From the NCBI RefSeq assembly GCF_016722765.1, contig NZ_JAEQND010000005.1:186001-250000 (forward strand): a stretch of DNA of 64,000 bases, read 5' to 3'. Below are positions 1 through 8,440 of the stretch, piece by piece. A model generated the notes under the pieces. The model saw nothing but the letters and a program-made list of their open reading frames with translations, was not told where the DNA came from and searched no databases. The DNA comes from Ramlibacter alkalitolerans. Its GTDB lineage: Bacteria; Pseudomonadota; Gammaproteobacteria; Burkholderiales; Burkholderiaceae_C. Position numbers and translations under genes: made by a program. Position 1 is the stretch's first letter, and each line of letters starts with the position of its first letter.

Positions 1-2783
1 ATCGCGCGCAGCAGCGACTCGCGCGCCAGCGGCACCCAGCCCTTCTGCCAGGCGTAGCCCAGCATCATCGGGTTGGTGTAGATGCTGTCGCCCATGAGCT
101 TCGAAGCCAGTTCGTCGGCGTTGAAGGCGGCCAGGCCCTCGTCGCCGACCGCCTTGGCGATCTCGCCGGCGCAGGCGTCGGAGGGGTTGGCCCACTCGGC
201 GTTCTTCACGAAGGCGGCCGTCGGCGTGCCATGGCCATTGAGCGCCACCCGGGTGCGGCCGGGGCGCATGCGGAGCACGGTTTCCTTGCTGGCGGTGACG
301 ATCGGGTCGCAGCCGATGATCAGGTCGGCGGCGGCCATGCTCACGCGGGTGGTGCGGATCGCATCCTGCGTGTCGGCGATCAGCACGTGGCTCCAGGTCG
401 CGCCGCCCTTTTGCGCCAGGCCGGCCGAATCCTGGGTGACGATGCCGCGGCCTTCCATGTGCGCGGCCATGCCCAGGAGCTGGCCGATGGTGATCACGCC
501 GGTGCCGCCGACGCCGGCGACGACGATGCCGTAGGCCTCGCCGGTGCGGGGCAGCTGCGGCTCGGGGATCTCGCCGCCCTCGAAGGGCGACGGCGCCGCC
601 TGCGACTTCGCCTTGCGCTTGAGGCTGCCGCCTTCCACCGTCACGAAGCTGGGGCAGAAGCCCTTGAGGCAGCTCGTGTCCTTGTTGCAGGTGCTCTGGT
701 TGATGGTGCGCTTGCGGCCGAACTCGGTTTCCAGCGGTTCGACCGAGAGGCAGTTGGACTTGACGCTGCAGTCGCCGCAGCCTTCGCACACCAGGTCGTT
801 GATCATCACGCGCACCGCGGGATCGGGCATGGTGCCGCGCTTGCGCCGGCGCCGCTTCTCGGTGGCGCAGGTCTGGTCGTAGATCATGGCCGTGACGCCG
901 GGAATCTCGCGCAGCTCGCGCTGGATGCGATCGAGCTCGTCGCGGTGGTGCACCGTCGCACCGGCCGGCAGCTTGGCACCCTCGTACTTCTCCGGCTGGT
1001 CGGTCACCACCACCAGGCGGCGCACGCCTTCGGCGTCCAGGCTCTGGGCGATCTGCAGCGGCGTGTGGCCTTCGGGGCGCTCGCCCACCGGCTGGCCGCC
1101 GGTCATGGCCACGGCGTCGTTGTACAGGACCTTGTAGGTGATATTCACGCCCGAGGCGATCGCCATCCGGATCGCCAGCAGGCCACTGTGGAAATACGTC
1201 CCGTCGCCGATGTTGGCGAACACGTGCTTCTCGTTCGAGAACGGCTGCTGGCCGACCCAGGGCACGCCCTCGCCGCCCATCTGGGTGAAGCCCACGGTGG
1301 CGCGGTCCATCCACACCGCCATGAAGTGGCAGCCGATGCCGGCCATGGCGCGCGAGCCTTCCGGCACGACGGTGGACGTGTTGTGCGGGCACCCCGAGCA
1401 GAACCAGGGCATGCGCTCGCCCTTGACCTCCACCACCTGCATCGCGCTTTCCTTGGCCTCGATGATGGCCAGCTGGGCGTCGATGCGGGCCTGGATGTCC
1501 GCGTCCAGCCCCATCTTCTTCAGGCGGCGGGCGATCGCGCGGGCGATCAGGTGCGGCGACAGGTCGGCGTTGGCGCGCAGCAGGGTGTGGGCGGTGGGGT
1601 TAGGGACGGACCACTCGCCGCCGGAGAAGCCGTCGTCCTGGTCGAACTTGCCGACCACGTTGGGCCGCACATCCGGGCGCCAGTTGTACAGCTCCTCCTT
1701 CACCTGGTATTCGATGACCTGGCGTTTTTCCTCGACGACGAGGATCTCGCGCAGGCCTTCGGCGAACTCGCGCGTGCCCTGCGCTTCCAGCGGCCAGACC
1801 ACGCCGACCTTGTGCAGGCGGATGCCGATGCGCCGGCAGGTCTCGTCGTCCAGGCCCAGGTCCAGCAAGGCCTGGCGCGTGTCGTTCCAGGCCTTGCCGC
1901 TGGCCATGATGCCGAAGCGGTCGTGCGGGCCCGAGACGGCGGTGTAGTTCAGGCGGTTGGCGCGGATGTACGCCAGCGCCGCGTACCACTTGAAGTCGAA
2001 CAGGCGCGCTTCCTGGTCCAGCGCCGCATCCGGCCAGCGGATCTGCAGGCCGCCGGGCGGCATCTGGAAGTCGCTCGGGAGCACGATCTGCACCCGCTCG
2101 GGATCGATCACGGCGGTGGCGCTCGATTCGACGATCTCCTGGATCGTCTTCATGCCCGACCAGACGCCGGCGTAGCGGCTCAGGGCGAAGGCATGCAGGC
2201 CCATGTCGAGGATCTCCTGCACGGTGGCCGGGAAGAACACCGGCAGCCCGCAGGCCTTGAAGATGTGGTCGCTCTGGTGGGCCGCGGTGGAACTCTTGGC
2301 GACGTGGTCGTCGCCGGCCACCGCGATCACGCCGCCCCAGGGCGTGGTGCCGGCCATGTTGGCGTGCTTGAAGACGTCGGAGCAGCGGTCCACGCCCGGC
2401 CCCTTGCCGTACCAGATGCCGAACACGCCGTCGTACTTGTTGGAGCCGGGCGGCGCGAACCCCATCTGCTGGGTGCCCCACAGCGCGGTGGCGGCGAGTT
2501 CCTCGTTGACCCCCGGCTGGAACACGATGTTCTGCGCCTGCAGGTACTCGCGCGCCTTCCACAGCGCCTGGTCGTAGCCACCGAGCGGCGACCCGCGGTA
2601 GCCGCTGATGAAGCCGGCGGTGTTCTTGCCCGCGAGGGCATCACGCTGGCGCTGCAGCATCGGCAGCTTCACCAGCGCCTGCACGCCGCTCATGAAGGCG
2701 CGGCCGACGTCGAGTGAGTACTTGTCGTCGAGGGTGACGGTTTCCAGCGCCTTGCGGATGTGTTCAGGCAGCGGTGCGTTCAT
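1..2783 (-). CDS. Fused indolepyruvate:ferredoxin oxidoreductase, C-terminus cut by window edge
   Basis: This enzyme oxidatively decarboxylates aryl-pyruvates, the transamination products of aromatic amino acids, to aryl-acetyl-CoA, using thiamine diphosphate and iron-sulfur clusters. The frame opens at an ATG preceded by CAGGAGAC and runs off position 1 after about 927 codons; fused family members are near 1,150-1,200 residues, so roughly the last fifth is missing. The N-terminal half is alpha-subunit-like (GYRGSPLGGYD near residue 50; the TPP region with GDGTYFHSG follows in the middle). Cysteine-rich iron-sulfur segments, CEGCGDCSVKSNC and CNKDTSCLKGFC, lie near residues 660-690. The gamma-subunit-like domain begins with GVGGTGVITIGQLL. 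It is transcribed divergently from an Lrp/AsnC gene that probably regulates it. The family assignment is firm; the exact keto acid is not shown by the sequence. Confidence 0.93.
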   Translation of the reverse strand, partial: MNAPLPEHIRKALETVTLDDKYSLDVGRAFMSGVQALVKLPMLQRQRDALAGKNTAGFISGYRGSPLGGYDQALWKAREYLQAQNIVFQPGVNEELAATALWGTQQMGFAPPGSNKYDGVFGIWYGKGPGVDRCSDVFKHANMAGTTPWGGVIAVAGDDHVAKSSTAAHQSDHIFKACGLPVFFPATVQEILDMGLHAFALSRYAGVWSGMKTIQEIVESSATAVIDPERVQIVLPSDFQMPPGGLQIRWPDAALDQEARLFDFKWYAALAYIRANRLNYTAVSGPHDRFGIMASGKAWNDTRQALLDLGLDDETCRRIGIRLHKVGVVWPLEAQGTREFAEGLREILVVEEKRQVIEYQVKEELYNWRPDVRPNVVGKFDQDDGFSGGEWSVPNPTAHTLLRANADLSPHLIARAIARRLKKMGLDADIQARIDAQLAIIEAKESAMQVVEVKGERMPWFCSGCPHNTSTVVPEGSRAMAGIGCHFMAVWMDRATVGFTQMGGEGVPWVGQQPFSNEKHVFANIGDGTYFHSGLLAIRMAIASGVNITYKVLYNDAVAMTGGQPVGERPEGHTPLQIAQSLDAEGVRRLVVVTDQPEKYEGAKLPAGATVHHRDELDRIQRELREIPGVTAMIYDQTCATEKRRRRKRGTMPDPAVRVMINDLVCEGCGDCSVKSNCLSVEPLETEFGRKRTINQSTCNKDTSCLKGFCPSFVTVEGGSLKRKAKSQAAPSPFEGGEIPEPQLPRTGEAYGIVVAGVGGTGVITIGQLLGMAAHMEGRGIVTQDSAGLAQKGGATWSHVLIADTQDAIRTTRVSMAAADLIIGCDPIVTASKETVLRMRPGRTRVALNGHGTPTAAFVKNAEWANPSDACAGEIAKAVGDEGLAAFNADELASKLMGDSIYTNPMMLGYAWQKGWVPLARESLLRA

Positions 2784-2844
2784 CTTCGGCTTGTCTCCTG
2801 GGCGCCCCAGTGTCCATTGCACCGGCAGGCGGCCGCACAGTGTA

Positions 2845-2861
2845 TGTCCCATGGCGGGACA
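2845..2861. promoter_or_regulatory. Candidate operator, perfect inverted repeat between IOR and lrp-like gene
   Basis: TGTCCC-ATGGC-GGGACA has perfect 6-bp arms around a 5-bp centre and sits in the 143-bp divergent intergenic region. Downstream on the plus strand a weak -35 (TTGCTT) and -10 (TAGGAT) spaced by 18 bp lead into the Lrp-type gene. The position fits a site for autoregulation and control of the oxidoreductase. The symmetry is seen; the function is inferred. Confidence 0.45.
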
Positions 2862-2926
2862 GATGTTTGCTTTTCATGCCGGCTGCAGACTAGGATGCGC
2901 AAGGATCTTTCGCCAACGGCAGGTAA

Positions 2927-3403
2927 ATGGAAAAGCTCGATCGATATGACAGCCAGATTCTGGCGGAACTGCAGGCCGACGCACGCCTGACCAACGCCGA
3001 ACTCGCCCAGCGCGTGGGGCTATCGGCCGCGCCCTGCTGGCGCCGCGTGCGGGCGCTGGAGGAGGCGGGCTACATCAAGGGCTACCACGCCGAGATCGAC
3101 CGCCACAAGATCGGGCTGGGCGTGCTGGCCTTCGTCCGCGTGGACGCCGAACGCGTCACGGGCCAGAGCGCGCGCGAGATGGAAAACGCGATCCGCCAGG
3201 TGCCCGAGATCGTCTCGTGCCACTACATCAGCGGCACGGGCACCTTCGAGCTGCAGGTGGTGGCGCGGGACCTGGACACCTTCTCGCAGTTCGCGCGCCA
3301 GGTCCTGATCAACCTGCCGCACGTGAAGGACCTGCACACCAGCTTCTCGCTGGGGGAGATCAAGGCGAGTGCGAGCTTGCCGCTGGGGCACCTGAAGCCT
3401 TGA
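2927..3403 (+). CDS. Lrp/AsnC-family transcriptional regulator
   Basis: A 158-residue protein of normal length for the family. Residues about 4-60 form the winged helix-turn-helix (the recognition helix region reads LTNAELAQRVGLSAAPCWRR), and residues about 65-145 form the RAM/AsnC effector-binding and oligomerisation domain. Lrp/AsnC proteins commonly sense amino acids and control amino-acid catabolic genes. Here the gene is divergent from an indolepyruvate oxidoreductase used in aromatic amino acid breakdown, so an aromatic amino acid or its keto acid is a reasonable effector. That pairing is inferred from position only. Confidence 0.9.
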   Translation: MEKLDRYDSQILAELQADARLTNAELAQRVGLSAAPCWRRVRALEEAGYIKGYHAEIDRHKIGLGVLAFVRVDAERVTGQSAREMENAIRQVPEIVSCHYISGTGTFELQVVARDLDTFSQFARQVLINLPHVKDLHTSFSLGEIKASASLPLGHLKP

Positions 3404-3430
3404 CCAGCGCCGGTGCTGGTCCGGGCAGAT

Positions 3431-3526
3431 TGAACGCAGAAGCCGCAAAAGCTACGCAAAAACCGCGAAAGGATCGCCTGGTTCTTTTCTGCGGCCTTTG
3501 CGGCGCTTTTGCGGCTTTTGCGTTCA
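3431..3526. repeat. Family-2 hairpin repeat, copy 1
   Basis: A GC/AT-patterned imperfect palindrome: the left arm is built of GCAGAAGCCGCAAAAG-like units and the right arm of CTTTTGCGGCTTTTGCGTTC. Related copies are at 4829-4942 and 61040-61149. It lies between the Lrp-type gene and the end of mltA, in a convergent gap, and could fold into a long stem in RNA from either strand. Confidence 0.75.
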
Positions 3527-3540
3527 AGCTTTCGCTCAGC

Positions 3541-4695
3541 TCACCGCGGCCACAGCACCCACAGGGCAAGCGGCTGCTTCAGGCGGCCGGCGATTTCGCC
3601 GGCTTCGGGGCCCCAGCCGGTGAAGTAGTCGGCGCGCACGGCGCCGACGATGGCGCTGCCGGTGTCCTGGGCGAAGACCAGGCGGTTCAGGGGGAGCAGC
3701 GGGCCGGGCGAGGACAGCCACATCGGCGTTCCGTAGGGCACGCTGTCCCTTTCCACCGCGATCGAACGGCCCGGCGTCAGCGGCACGCCCTGCGCTCCAC
3801 GCGGGCCGAAGGCCGCGTCGAAATCCGACAGCGGCTCCTCGCGGAAGAACACCACCCGCGGATTGCTCCAGAGCAGTTCCTGCAGGCGCTGCGGATTGGC
3901 GCGCGCCCAGGCCTTGATGCCGGGCCAGGACGCATCGCGCAAGGCTCCCTGCTGCAGCAGCCAGGCCCCGACGCTGCGATAAGGCTGCTCGTTGCTGCCC
4001 GCATAGGCCAGCCGCACGACGCTGACGCGGCCATCCGGTTCCGTGATCCGCAGCCGCCCCGAGCCCTGGATCTGCAGCGCCAGCGCATCGAGCGGATCGG
4101 CCAGCCAGGCGATCTCGCGCCCGCGCAGGCCCGCGCGCGCCTGCGGCAAGGTGTCGATCTCCTGGCGCGTGTACCAGGGCCGGCGGGTGGCCAGGTCCGG
4201 CGGCGGCGCGTAGAGCGGCACCTGCTGCGCGCCGCCGGGAAGCCGCGTGGCCTGCAGCATCGGCTCGTAGTAGCCGGTGAGCAGCGTCTCGGCGGCCTGC
4301 AGGGGCTCGATGCGGTACGGCTGCAGCCGCTGCTGCAGCCACGCGCGCTGATCCTCGGCGCTGCCGATCGAGAGCCGGCGCACTTCCGGGCACAGGGCGG
4401 CGTGCGGCGGCGCCGGCCGTTCGCAACTGCGGATCCACGCGTTCCAGGCCTCGTGCAGCGCGTCTTGGTCGAAGCCGGGCAGCTCGGACCAGCGCACCGG
4501 CACCCAGCGCGCCTTCCCCCGCACGACCGCGCCCGGCAGCACGCCGTCTTCGGGTGCGGCGGGCGTGGAGGGCGCGGCCGGCGCGGGCGCGGGCGCAGGG
4601 GCCGTGGGAGGCAGGGGCCGCAGGGGCGGCAGCGGCACGGAAGTGCAGGCCGCCAGCGTTCCTACAATGCCGGCAGTCATCAGGATCCGGACCAT
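3541..4695 (-). CDS. mltA: Membrane-bound lytic murein transglycosylase A
   Basis: This cell-wall enzyme cleaves the beta-1,4 bond between MurNAc and GlcNAc with formation of 1,6-anhydro-MurNAc. The chosen start gives a 384-residue lipoprotein: a short basic N-terminus, a hydrophobic stretch and a lipobox ending LAAC with the lipidated Cys at 17, followed by a Pro/Ala-rich linker to about residue 50. The MltA domain follows, and the C-terminal 3D domain carries DTGSAIVGAVRADYF with the catalytic Asp. E. coli MltA is 365 residues. The frame is open 52 codons further upstream, but that extension would bury the signal peptide, so the later ATG is preferred. Hairpin repeats flank the locus on both sides. 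The start ATG overlaps that of a divergent small membrane ORF. Confidence 0.93.
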   Translation of the reverse strand: MVRILMTAGIVGTLAACTSVPLPPLRPLPPTAPAPAPAPAAPSTPAAPEDGVLPGAVVRGKARWVPVRWSELPGFDQDALHEAWNAWIRSCERPAPPHAALCPEVRRLSIGSAEDQRAWLQQRLQPYRIEPLQAAETLLTGYYEPMLQATRLPGGAQQVPLYAPPPDLATRRPWYTRQEIDTLPQARAGLRGREIAWLADPLDALALQIQGSGRLRITEPDGRVSVVRLAYAGSNEQPYRSVGAWLLQQGALRDASWPGIKAWARANPQRLQELLWSNPRVVFFREEPLSDFDAAFGPRGAQGVPLTPGRSIAVERDSVPYGTPMWLSSPGPLLPLNRLVFAQDTGSAIVGAVRADYFTGWGPEAGEIAGRLKQPLALWVLWPR

Positions 4696-4819
4696 GCTGC
4701 TCATTCTGCTGGAAGCGCTCGCCGCGCTGGTGTTGCTCGTCGCCATCGTGTGGTGGACCATGTTCTCCGGCCGCAAGGGCGGCGAGCCCCCGCGCGACGA
4801 GGACGATGGTTCTTCGTGA
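4694..4819 (+). CDS. Small hypothetical single-pass membrane protein
   Basis: A 41-residue frame with one strong hydrophobic segment (residues about 2-25, rich in Leu, Val and Ala, containing VVLLVAIVWW-like sequence) followed by a charged tail, GRKGGEPPRDEDDGSS. The membrane-segment-then-charged-tail pattern argues for real coding. The start ATG is offset by one base from the divergent mltA start, so the two genes can only share a compact two-way promoter or have a different start from the one given. No family is recognised. Confidence 0.45.
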   Translation: MLLILLEALAALVLLVAIVWWTMFSGRKGGEPPRDEDDGSS

Positions 4820-4828
4820 GCATTCATT

Positions 4829-4942
4829 GAACAGCCGAACGCAAAAGCCACGAAAGCTGCGCGAAGGCCGCAAAAGGGAACCGGCGAAAGGATGTTCCTT
4901 TGCGGCTTTTGCGTGACTTTTGCGGCTTTTGCGTTCTGGTTG
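4829..4942. repeat. Family-2 hairpin repeat, copy 2
   Basis: The outer arms (GAACAGCCGAACGC and GCGTTCTGGTTGTC) are imperfect inverted complements, and the inner units repeat GCAAAAGCC on the left and GGCTTTTGC on the right. With copy 1 it brackets mltA and the small membrane ORF. It lies in the convergent gap between that ORF and the end of the response-regulator gene. Confidence 0.75.
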
Positions 4943-4951
4943 TCCGGCCCC

Positions 4952-5578
4952 TCAAAGATCCCGCAGCAGGTTCGCCAGTTCCACCGCCGATTTCACTTCC
5001 ATCTTGTCGAAGACGCGCGCGCGGTGCACTTCCACCGTCCGCACGCTGATCGCGAGCTGGTCGGCGATCAGCTTGTTGGGCAGGCCCTTGGCGACCAGGC
5101 GCATCACGTCGCGCTCGCGCTCGGTGAGCTCCGACAGCCGGTGCTGCAGCACGCCCTTTTCGCGCCGCGCGGCCTGCACCTCCGAGGAGCGGCGCAGGGC
5201 CTCCTCGATGCGGTCCACCAGCGCGTTGTCGGAAAAGGGCTTCTCGCAGAAATCGAAGGCCCCGCGCTTGACCATGTCCACCGCGGTCGGCACGTCGGCA
5301 TGGCCGGTCAGGAAGATCACCGGCATCACCTCCTGCAGCTGGCGCTCCACCAGCTTGTCGAACAGCGCCAGGCCGCTCATGCCCGGCATGCGCACGTCCA
5401 GCAGCAGGCAGCAGGGCTGCGCGGGCGCGAAGCCGCCCTGCAGCATGGCTTCGAATTCCTCCGCACTGCCGAAGGTGGACGACAGCAGCCGGCGCGAGCG
5501 CAGCAGCCAGGCCAGCGCCTCGCGCACGCCGGCATCGTCGTCGACGATGAAGACGGTGGCATCGGCGGCGGGCTGCAT
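4952..5578 (-). CDS. FixJ/NarL-type response regulator
   Basis: A 208-residue two-domain regulator. The receiver domain covers residues about 8-120, with the acidic pocket at Asp13-Asp15, the likely phosphoacceptor Asp61 in LLLDVRMPG, and the conserved Lys in EKPF. The LuxR-type helix-turn-helix is at about 145-205 (LTERERDVMRLVAKGLPNK). The ATG is 2 bp after the stop of the upstream kinase gene, so the pair is co-transcribed and probably translationally coupled. This architecture is like DctR or TodT partners of PAS kinases. The regulated genes cannot be told from this window. Confidence 0.9.
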   Translation of the reverse strand: MQPAADATVFIVDDDAGVREALAWLLRSRRLLSSTFGSAEEFEAMLQGGFAPAQPCCLLLDVRMPGMSGLALFDKLVERQLQEVMPVIFLTGHADVPTAVDMVKRGAFDFCEKPFSDNALVDRIEEALRRSSEVQAARREKGVLQHRLSELTERERDVMRLVAKGLPNKLIADQLAISVRTVEVHRARVFDKMEVKSAVELANLLRDL

Positions 5579-5580
5579 GG

Positions 5581-7605
5581 TCAGGCGGCGGTTTCGGCGG
5601 GCAGGGTGAACCGGAAGATCGTACCGTGCGGCGGGTTGGGCTCGAACAGGAGATACCCGCCGTGCTGTTCGACCACCGTGCGGCACAGGCTCAGGCCCAG
5701 GCCCATGCCCTCCGCCTTGGTCGTGAAGAAGGGCGTGAACAACTGCTTCTTCACCTCCTCCGCGATGCCCGGGCCGCAGTCGGCCACCGAGAATTCGAGC
5801 CAGCGCTTGCCGGCATCGCGGGCACCGGTGGCGCGCACCTGCAGCACGATTTCCGGATCGGGCACGCGCGCTTCGTCCATCGCCTGCATCGCATTGCGCG
5901 CCAGATTGAGCAGCACCTGCTCCACCATCGTGCGGTCGCACAGGGCCCGCGGCAGGTCTTCGGGCACGCGGACGTCCACCCGCACGCCCAGCTTGTGCGC
6001 CTGCAGGTTCATCAGCGGCAGGACCGCGTCGACGAGCACGTGCGGCGCCACGGCCTCGCGGGCCTGCACGCGCCGCCGCACGAAGTCGTGCACGCTCTTG
6101 ATCACGCGTCCGGCGCGGTCCGCCTGTTCCGCGATGCGGGCCATCGCCACCTGCAGCATGTCGGTGGCGGGCGCGCCCTCCTGCTGCAGCAGGTTCATCG
6201 AGCCGGTCGCATAGCTGGCGATGGCCGCCAGCGGCTGGTTCAGCTCGTGGCTCAGGAGCGAGGCCATCTCGCCCACCGTCGCGAGGCGCGCCGTCGCCTG
6301 CAGGCGTTCCTGGCTGGCGCGCGAGAGTTCCTCCACCCGCCGCTGCTCGCTGATGTCCAGCACCGCGCTCATCCAGCCGGTCTGCAGCCCCTGGGCATTG
6401 ATCAGCGGCGCCTCGATCACGAGCACGGGAAAGCGCGTGCCGTCCTTGCGCATGAAGACCGACTCGTAGCCCTCGCGCGGCGGAATGTTGCGCCCGGCCA
6501 GCCGCACCTCCTGCCGCCTGCGGTACTCCTCCACGCGCTCGGGCGGCCAGTAGGGCGCCTGGGCGCCCTTGCCCATGAGCTCGTCGGGCGAGAAACCCAC
6601 CATCTGGCAGAAGGCCGGATTGACGTAGGTGGTGCGTCCCTGCAGGTCGCGCGCGCGCAGGCCGGTCACCAGCGAATCCTCCATCGCCTTGCGAAAGGCG
6701 AGCGCGTCCGCCAGGTCCTGCTCCACCCGCAGGCGCCGCCGCGTGTCGTGCCCCAGCATGAAGAGCACCGTGACCAGCGCGATCGACATCACCGTGACCA
6801 GCGCCGTCAGCACGTTCGGGAACAGGTCCGGCTCGGAGCGGCGCCAGCTGTCCATGCGCAGCACCATGGTGTTGCCCGGCAGGTCCAGCAGCTGCTGGGC
6901 GGAGAACACGCGCTGGCCGCGCCGCGCGAGGCCGTGCATCGCCAGCCGCGTGCCGTCCGCCTCCGTGAAGGAGATCTCCTGGCTCTTGCCCATCTGCGGG
7001 CCGATCTGCGTGGCCAGCAGGTCCACCAGCGAATAGGTCGCGACGACGAAGCCGATCAGGCGGCCGGCCTCCACGTGCGGCAGGCACAGTTCCATCAGCT
7101 CCAGGCCGAAGCCGTCGGCCAGCGGCACGAAGTGGCTGCGGGCATAGGCGTGGCTGCTGATGCGGGTGGCCGTGGCGCAGGCCTGCTGCACCTCGGGCAG
7201 CGAGTTCTCGCGCCCGAAGCGGCCGAACACCGGCGTGCGGTACGGCGAGTCGACCGCGTCGCGCAGCTCCAGCTTCGGGCCGCGCGCTTCGATGCGCACC
7301 CATTCGCGGTGGACGCGCAGCAGTTGCTCCGCCTGCGCGCGCCATTGCTCGCGCCGGGGCGGGCCGCTCTGCAGGGCCTGCAGTTCCTGCACGTTGCGGG
7401 TGAGCGCCGCGCGCATGTCGCTCAGGGCGTCAGCGGCGTCGCGTTCGACGTTCGCCTGCGCCACGCTGGCCTCGTAGCGGGCCGCCAGGTACACGAGCGT
7501 GACCAGCAGCGCGACGACCAGCACGCCGAGCAGCACCCACAGCGACCAGCGCCGCAGGGTGGTCAGGCGAATGGCGGAAATCCCCGGAACGAAATGCGAG
7601 GTCAC
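5581..7605 (-). CDS. Membrane PAS-domain sensor histidine kinase
   Basis: A 674-residue kinase that would phosphorylate the FixJ-type regulator encoded just downstream. Two membrane segments (about 19-41 and 263-285) bracket a periplasmic sensor domain of about 220 residues. A cytoplasmic PAS domain follows at about 310-420 (QGRTTYVNPAFCQMVGFSPD). The HisKA helix has SHELNQPLAAI with His453, and the ATPase domain has the N box (NLARNAMQAMDEA), DCGPGIAEE, and FTPFFTTKAEGMGLGLSL. The layout resembles DctS-like kinases, but no dicarboxylate transporter is nearby. The start is a GTG, 9 bp after the stop of the nitrilase-family gene, and has no clear ribosome binding site. The ligand is unknown. 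Confidence 0.9.
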   Translation of the reverse strand: MTSHFVPGISAIRLTTLRRWSLWVLLGVLVVALLVTLVYLAARYEASVAQANVERDAADALSDMRAALTRNVQELQALQSGPPRREQWRAQAEQLLRVHREWVRIEARGPKLELRDAVDSPYRTPVFGRFGRENSLPEVQQACATATRISSHAYARSHFVPLADGFGLELMELCLPHVEAGRLIGFVVATYSLVDLLATQIGPQMGKSQEISFTEADGTRLAMHGLARRGQRVFSAQQLLDLPGNTMVLRMDSWRRSEPDLFPNVLTALVTVMSIALVTVLFMLGHDTRRRLRVEQDLADALAFRKAMEDSLVTGLRARDLQGRTTYVNPAFCQMVGFSPDELMGKGAQAPYWPPERVEEYRRRQEVRLAGRNIPPREGYESVFMRKDGTRFPVLVIEAPLINAQGLQTGWMSAVLDISEQRRVEELSRASQERLQATARLATVGEMASLLSHELNQPLAAIASYATGSMNLLQQEGAPATDMLQVAMARIAEQADRAGRVIKSVHDFVRRRVQAREAVAPHVLVDAVLPLMNLQAHKLGVRVDVRVPEDLPRALCDRTMVEQVLLNLARNAMQAMDEARVPDPEIVLQVRATGARDAGKRWLEFSVADCGPGIAEEVKKQLFTPFFTTKAEGMGLGLSLCRTVVEQHGGYLLFEPNPPHGTIFRFTLPAETAA

Positions 7606-7614
7606 GACGCGATG

Positions 7615-8427
7615 TCACAACACCCTGTGCTGCAGCGCCGGCAACTGGCTGCGCACCTGCTGCAGCCGCTCGCGCGCGATCTCCGCCAGGACGACGCCGG
7701 CCCCTTCGTCCTCGCGCTGCGCCAGCACCACGCCCCAGGGATCGACCACCATCGAATGGCCCCAGGTGCGCCGGCCGTTGTCGTGCCGGCCGCCCTGCGC
7801 CGGCGCAGCGACGTAGGCCAGGTTCTCGATCGCGCGGGCCCGCAGCAGCAGTTCCCAGTGAGCCTGGCCGGTGCCGAAGGTGAAGGCGCTGGGCACCAGC
7901 AGCAGGTCGGCGGCGAGCGCACGGTACAACTCGGGAAAGCGCAGGTCGTAGCAGACCGACAGCCCCACGCGCCACGCATGGCCGTCGCGCGAGGGCAGCG
8001 TGAAGGCCTGCGGCGCGGCACCCGCCTCGATCACGCGCGACTCGTCGTACTGCTCGCCGCGGCCGTTGTCGTAGCGGAACAGGTGGATCTTGTCGTAGCG
8101 CGCCACGCACTCGCCCTGCGGCGAATAGGCCAGGCTGCTGTTGCGCACGTGCTGCGCGGACTCCGCCACCAGCGGCAGCGTGCCGCCGACGATCCACAGG
8201 CCCAGTTCGCGTGCCGTGCCGGCGAGGAAGGACTGCACGGCACCTTCGCCGAAGGGCTCGCGCACCGCCAGCTTGTCGGCATCGCGCTGGCCCATGAGGC
8301 AGAAGTACTCGGGCAGGACGGCGAGTTCGGCCCCGGCGCGCGCGGCCTCGGCCAGCAGGCTGTAGGCGGTGTCGAGGTTGGCGGCGACCCGGGCGCCGGA
8401 CACGGTCTGGAGGGCGGCGATCTTCAT
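7615..8427 (-). CDS. Nitrilase-superfamily amidase (Nit1/Nit2-like)
   Basis: A 270-residue carbon-nitrogen hydrolase with the complete Glu-Lys-Cys triad: Glu40 in VLPEYF, Lys113 in YDKIHLF, and the Cys in SVCYDLRFPELYR at about 159. The sequence is closest to the Nit1/Nit2 branch, whose members hydrolyse deaminated glutathione or omega-amides as metabolite-repair enzymes. GGGAGAAC precedes the chosen ATG; the frame is open 20 codons earlier but without family-like sequence. It is 13 bp after the stop of yhdP and probably in its operon, as is common in Burkholderiales. Confidence 0.9.
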   Translation of the reverse strand: MKIAALQTVSGARVAANLDTAYSLLAEAARAGAELAVLPEYFCLMGQRDADKLAVREPFGEGAVQSFLAGTARELGLWIVGGTLPLVAESAQHVRNSSLAYSPQGECVARYDKIHLFRYDNGRGEQYDESRVIEAGAAPQAFTLPSRDGHAWRVGLSVCYDLRFPELYRALAADLLLVPSAFTFGTGQAHWELLLRARAIENLAYVAAPAQGGRHDNGRRTWGHSMVVDPWGVVLAQREDEGAGVVLAEIARERLQQVRSQLPALQHRVL

Positions 8428-8440
8428 GGCGGTTCTCCCT

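Noticed and set aside
231..2717. 828-codon open frame antisense to the indolepyruvate oxidoreductase
   Set aside because: Its His/Arg/Ala/Gly-rich product with no domain is a typical GC-rich shadow of the true frame, which has clear iron-sulfur and TPP motifs.
4952..7605. Two-component pair named dctS-dctR
   Set aside because: The domain layout is similar, but no TRAP transporter is adjacent and the sensor domain was not recognised.
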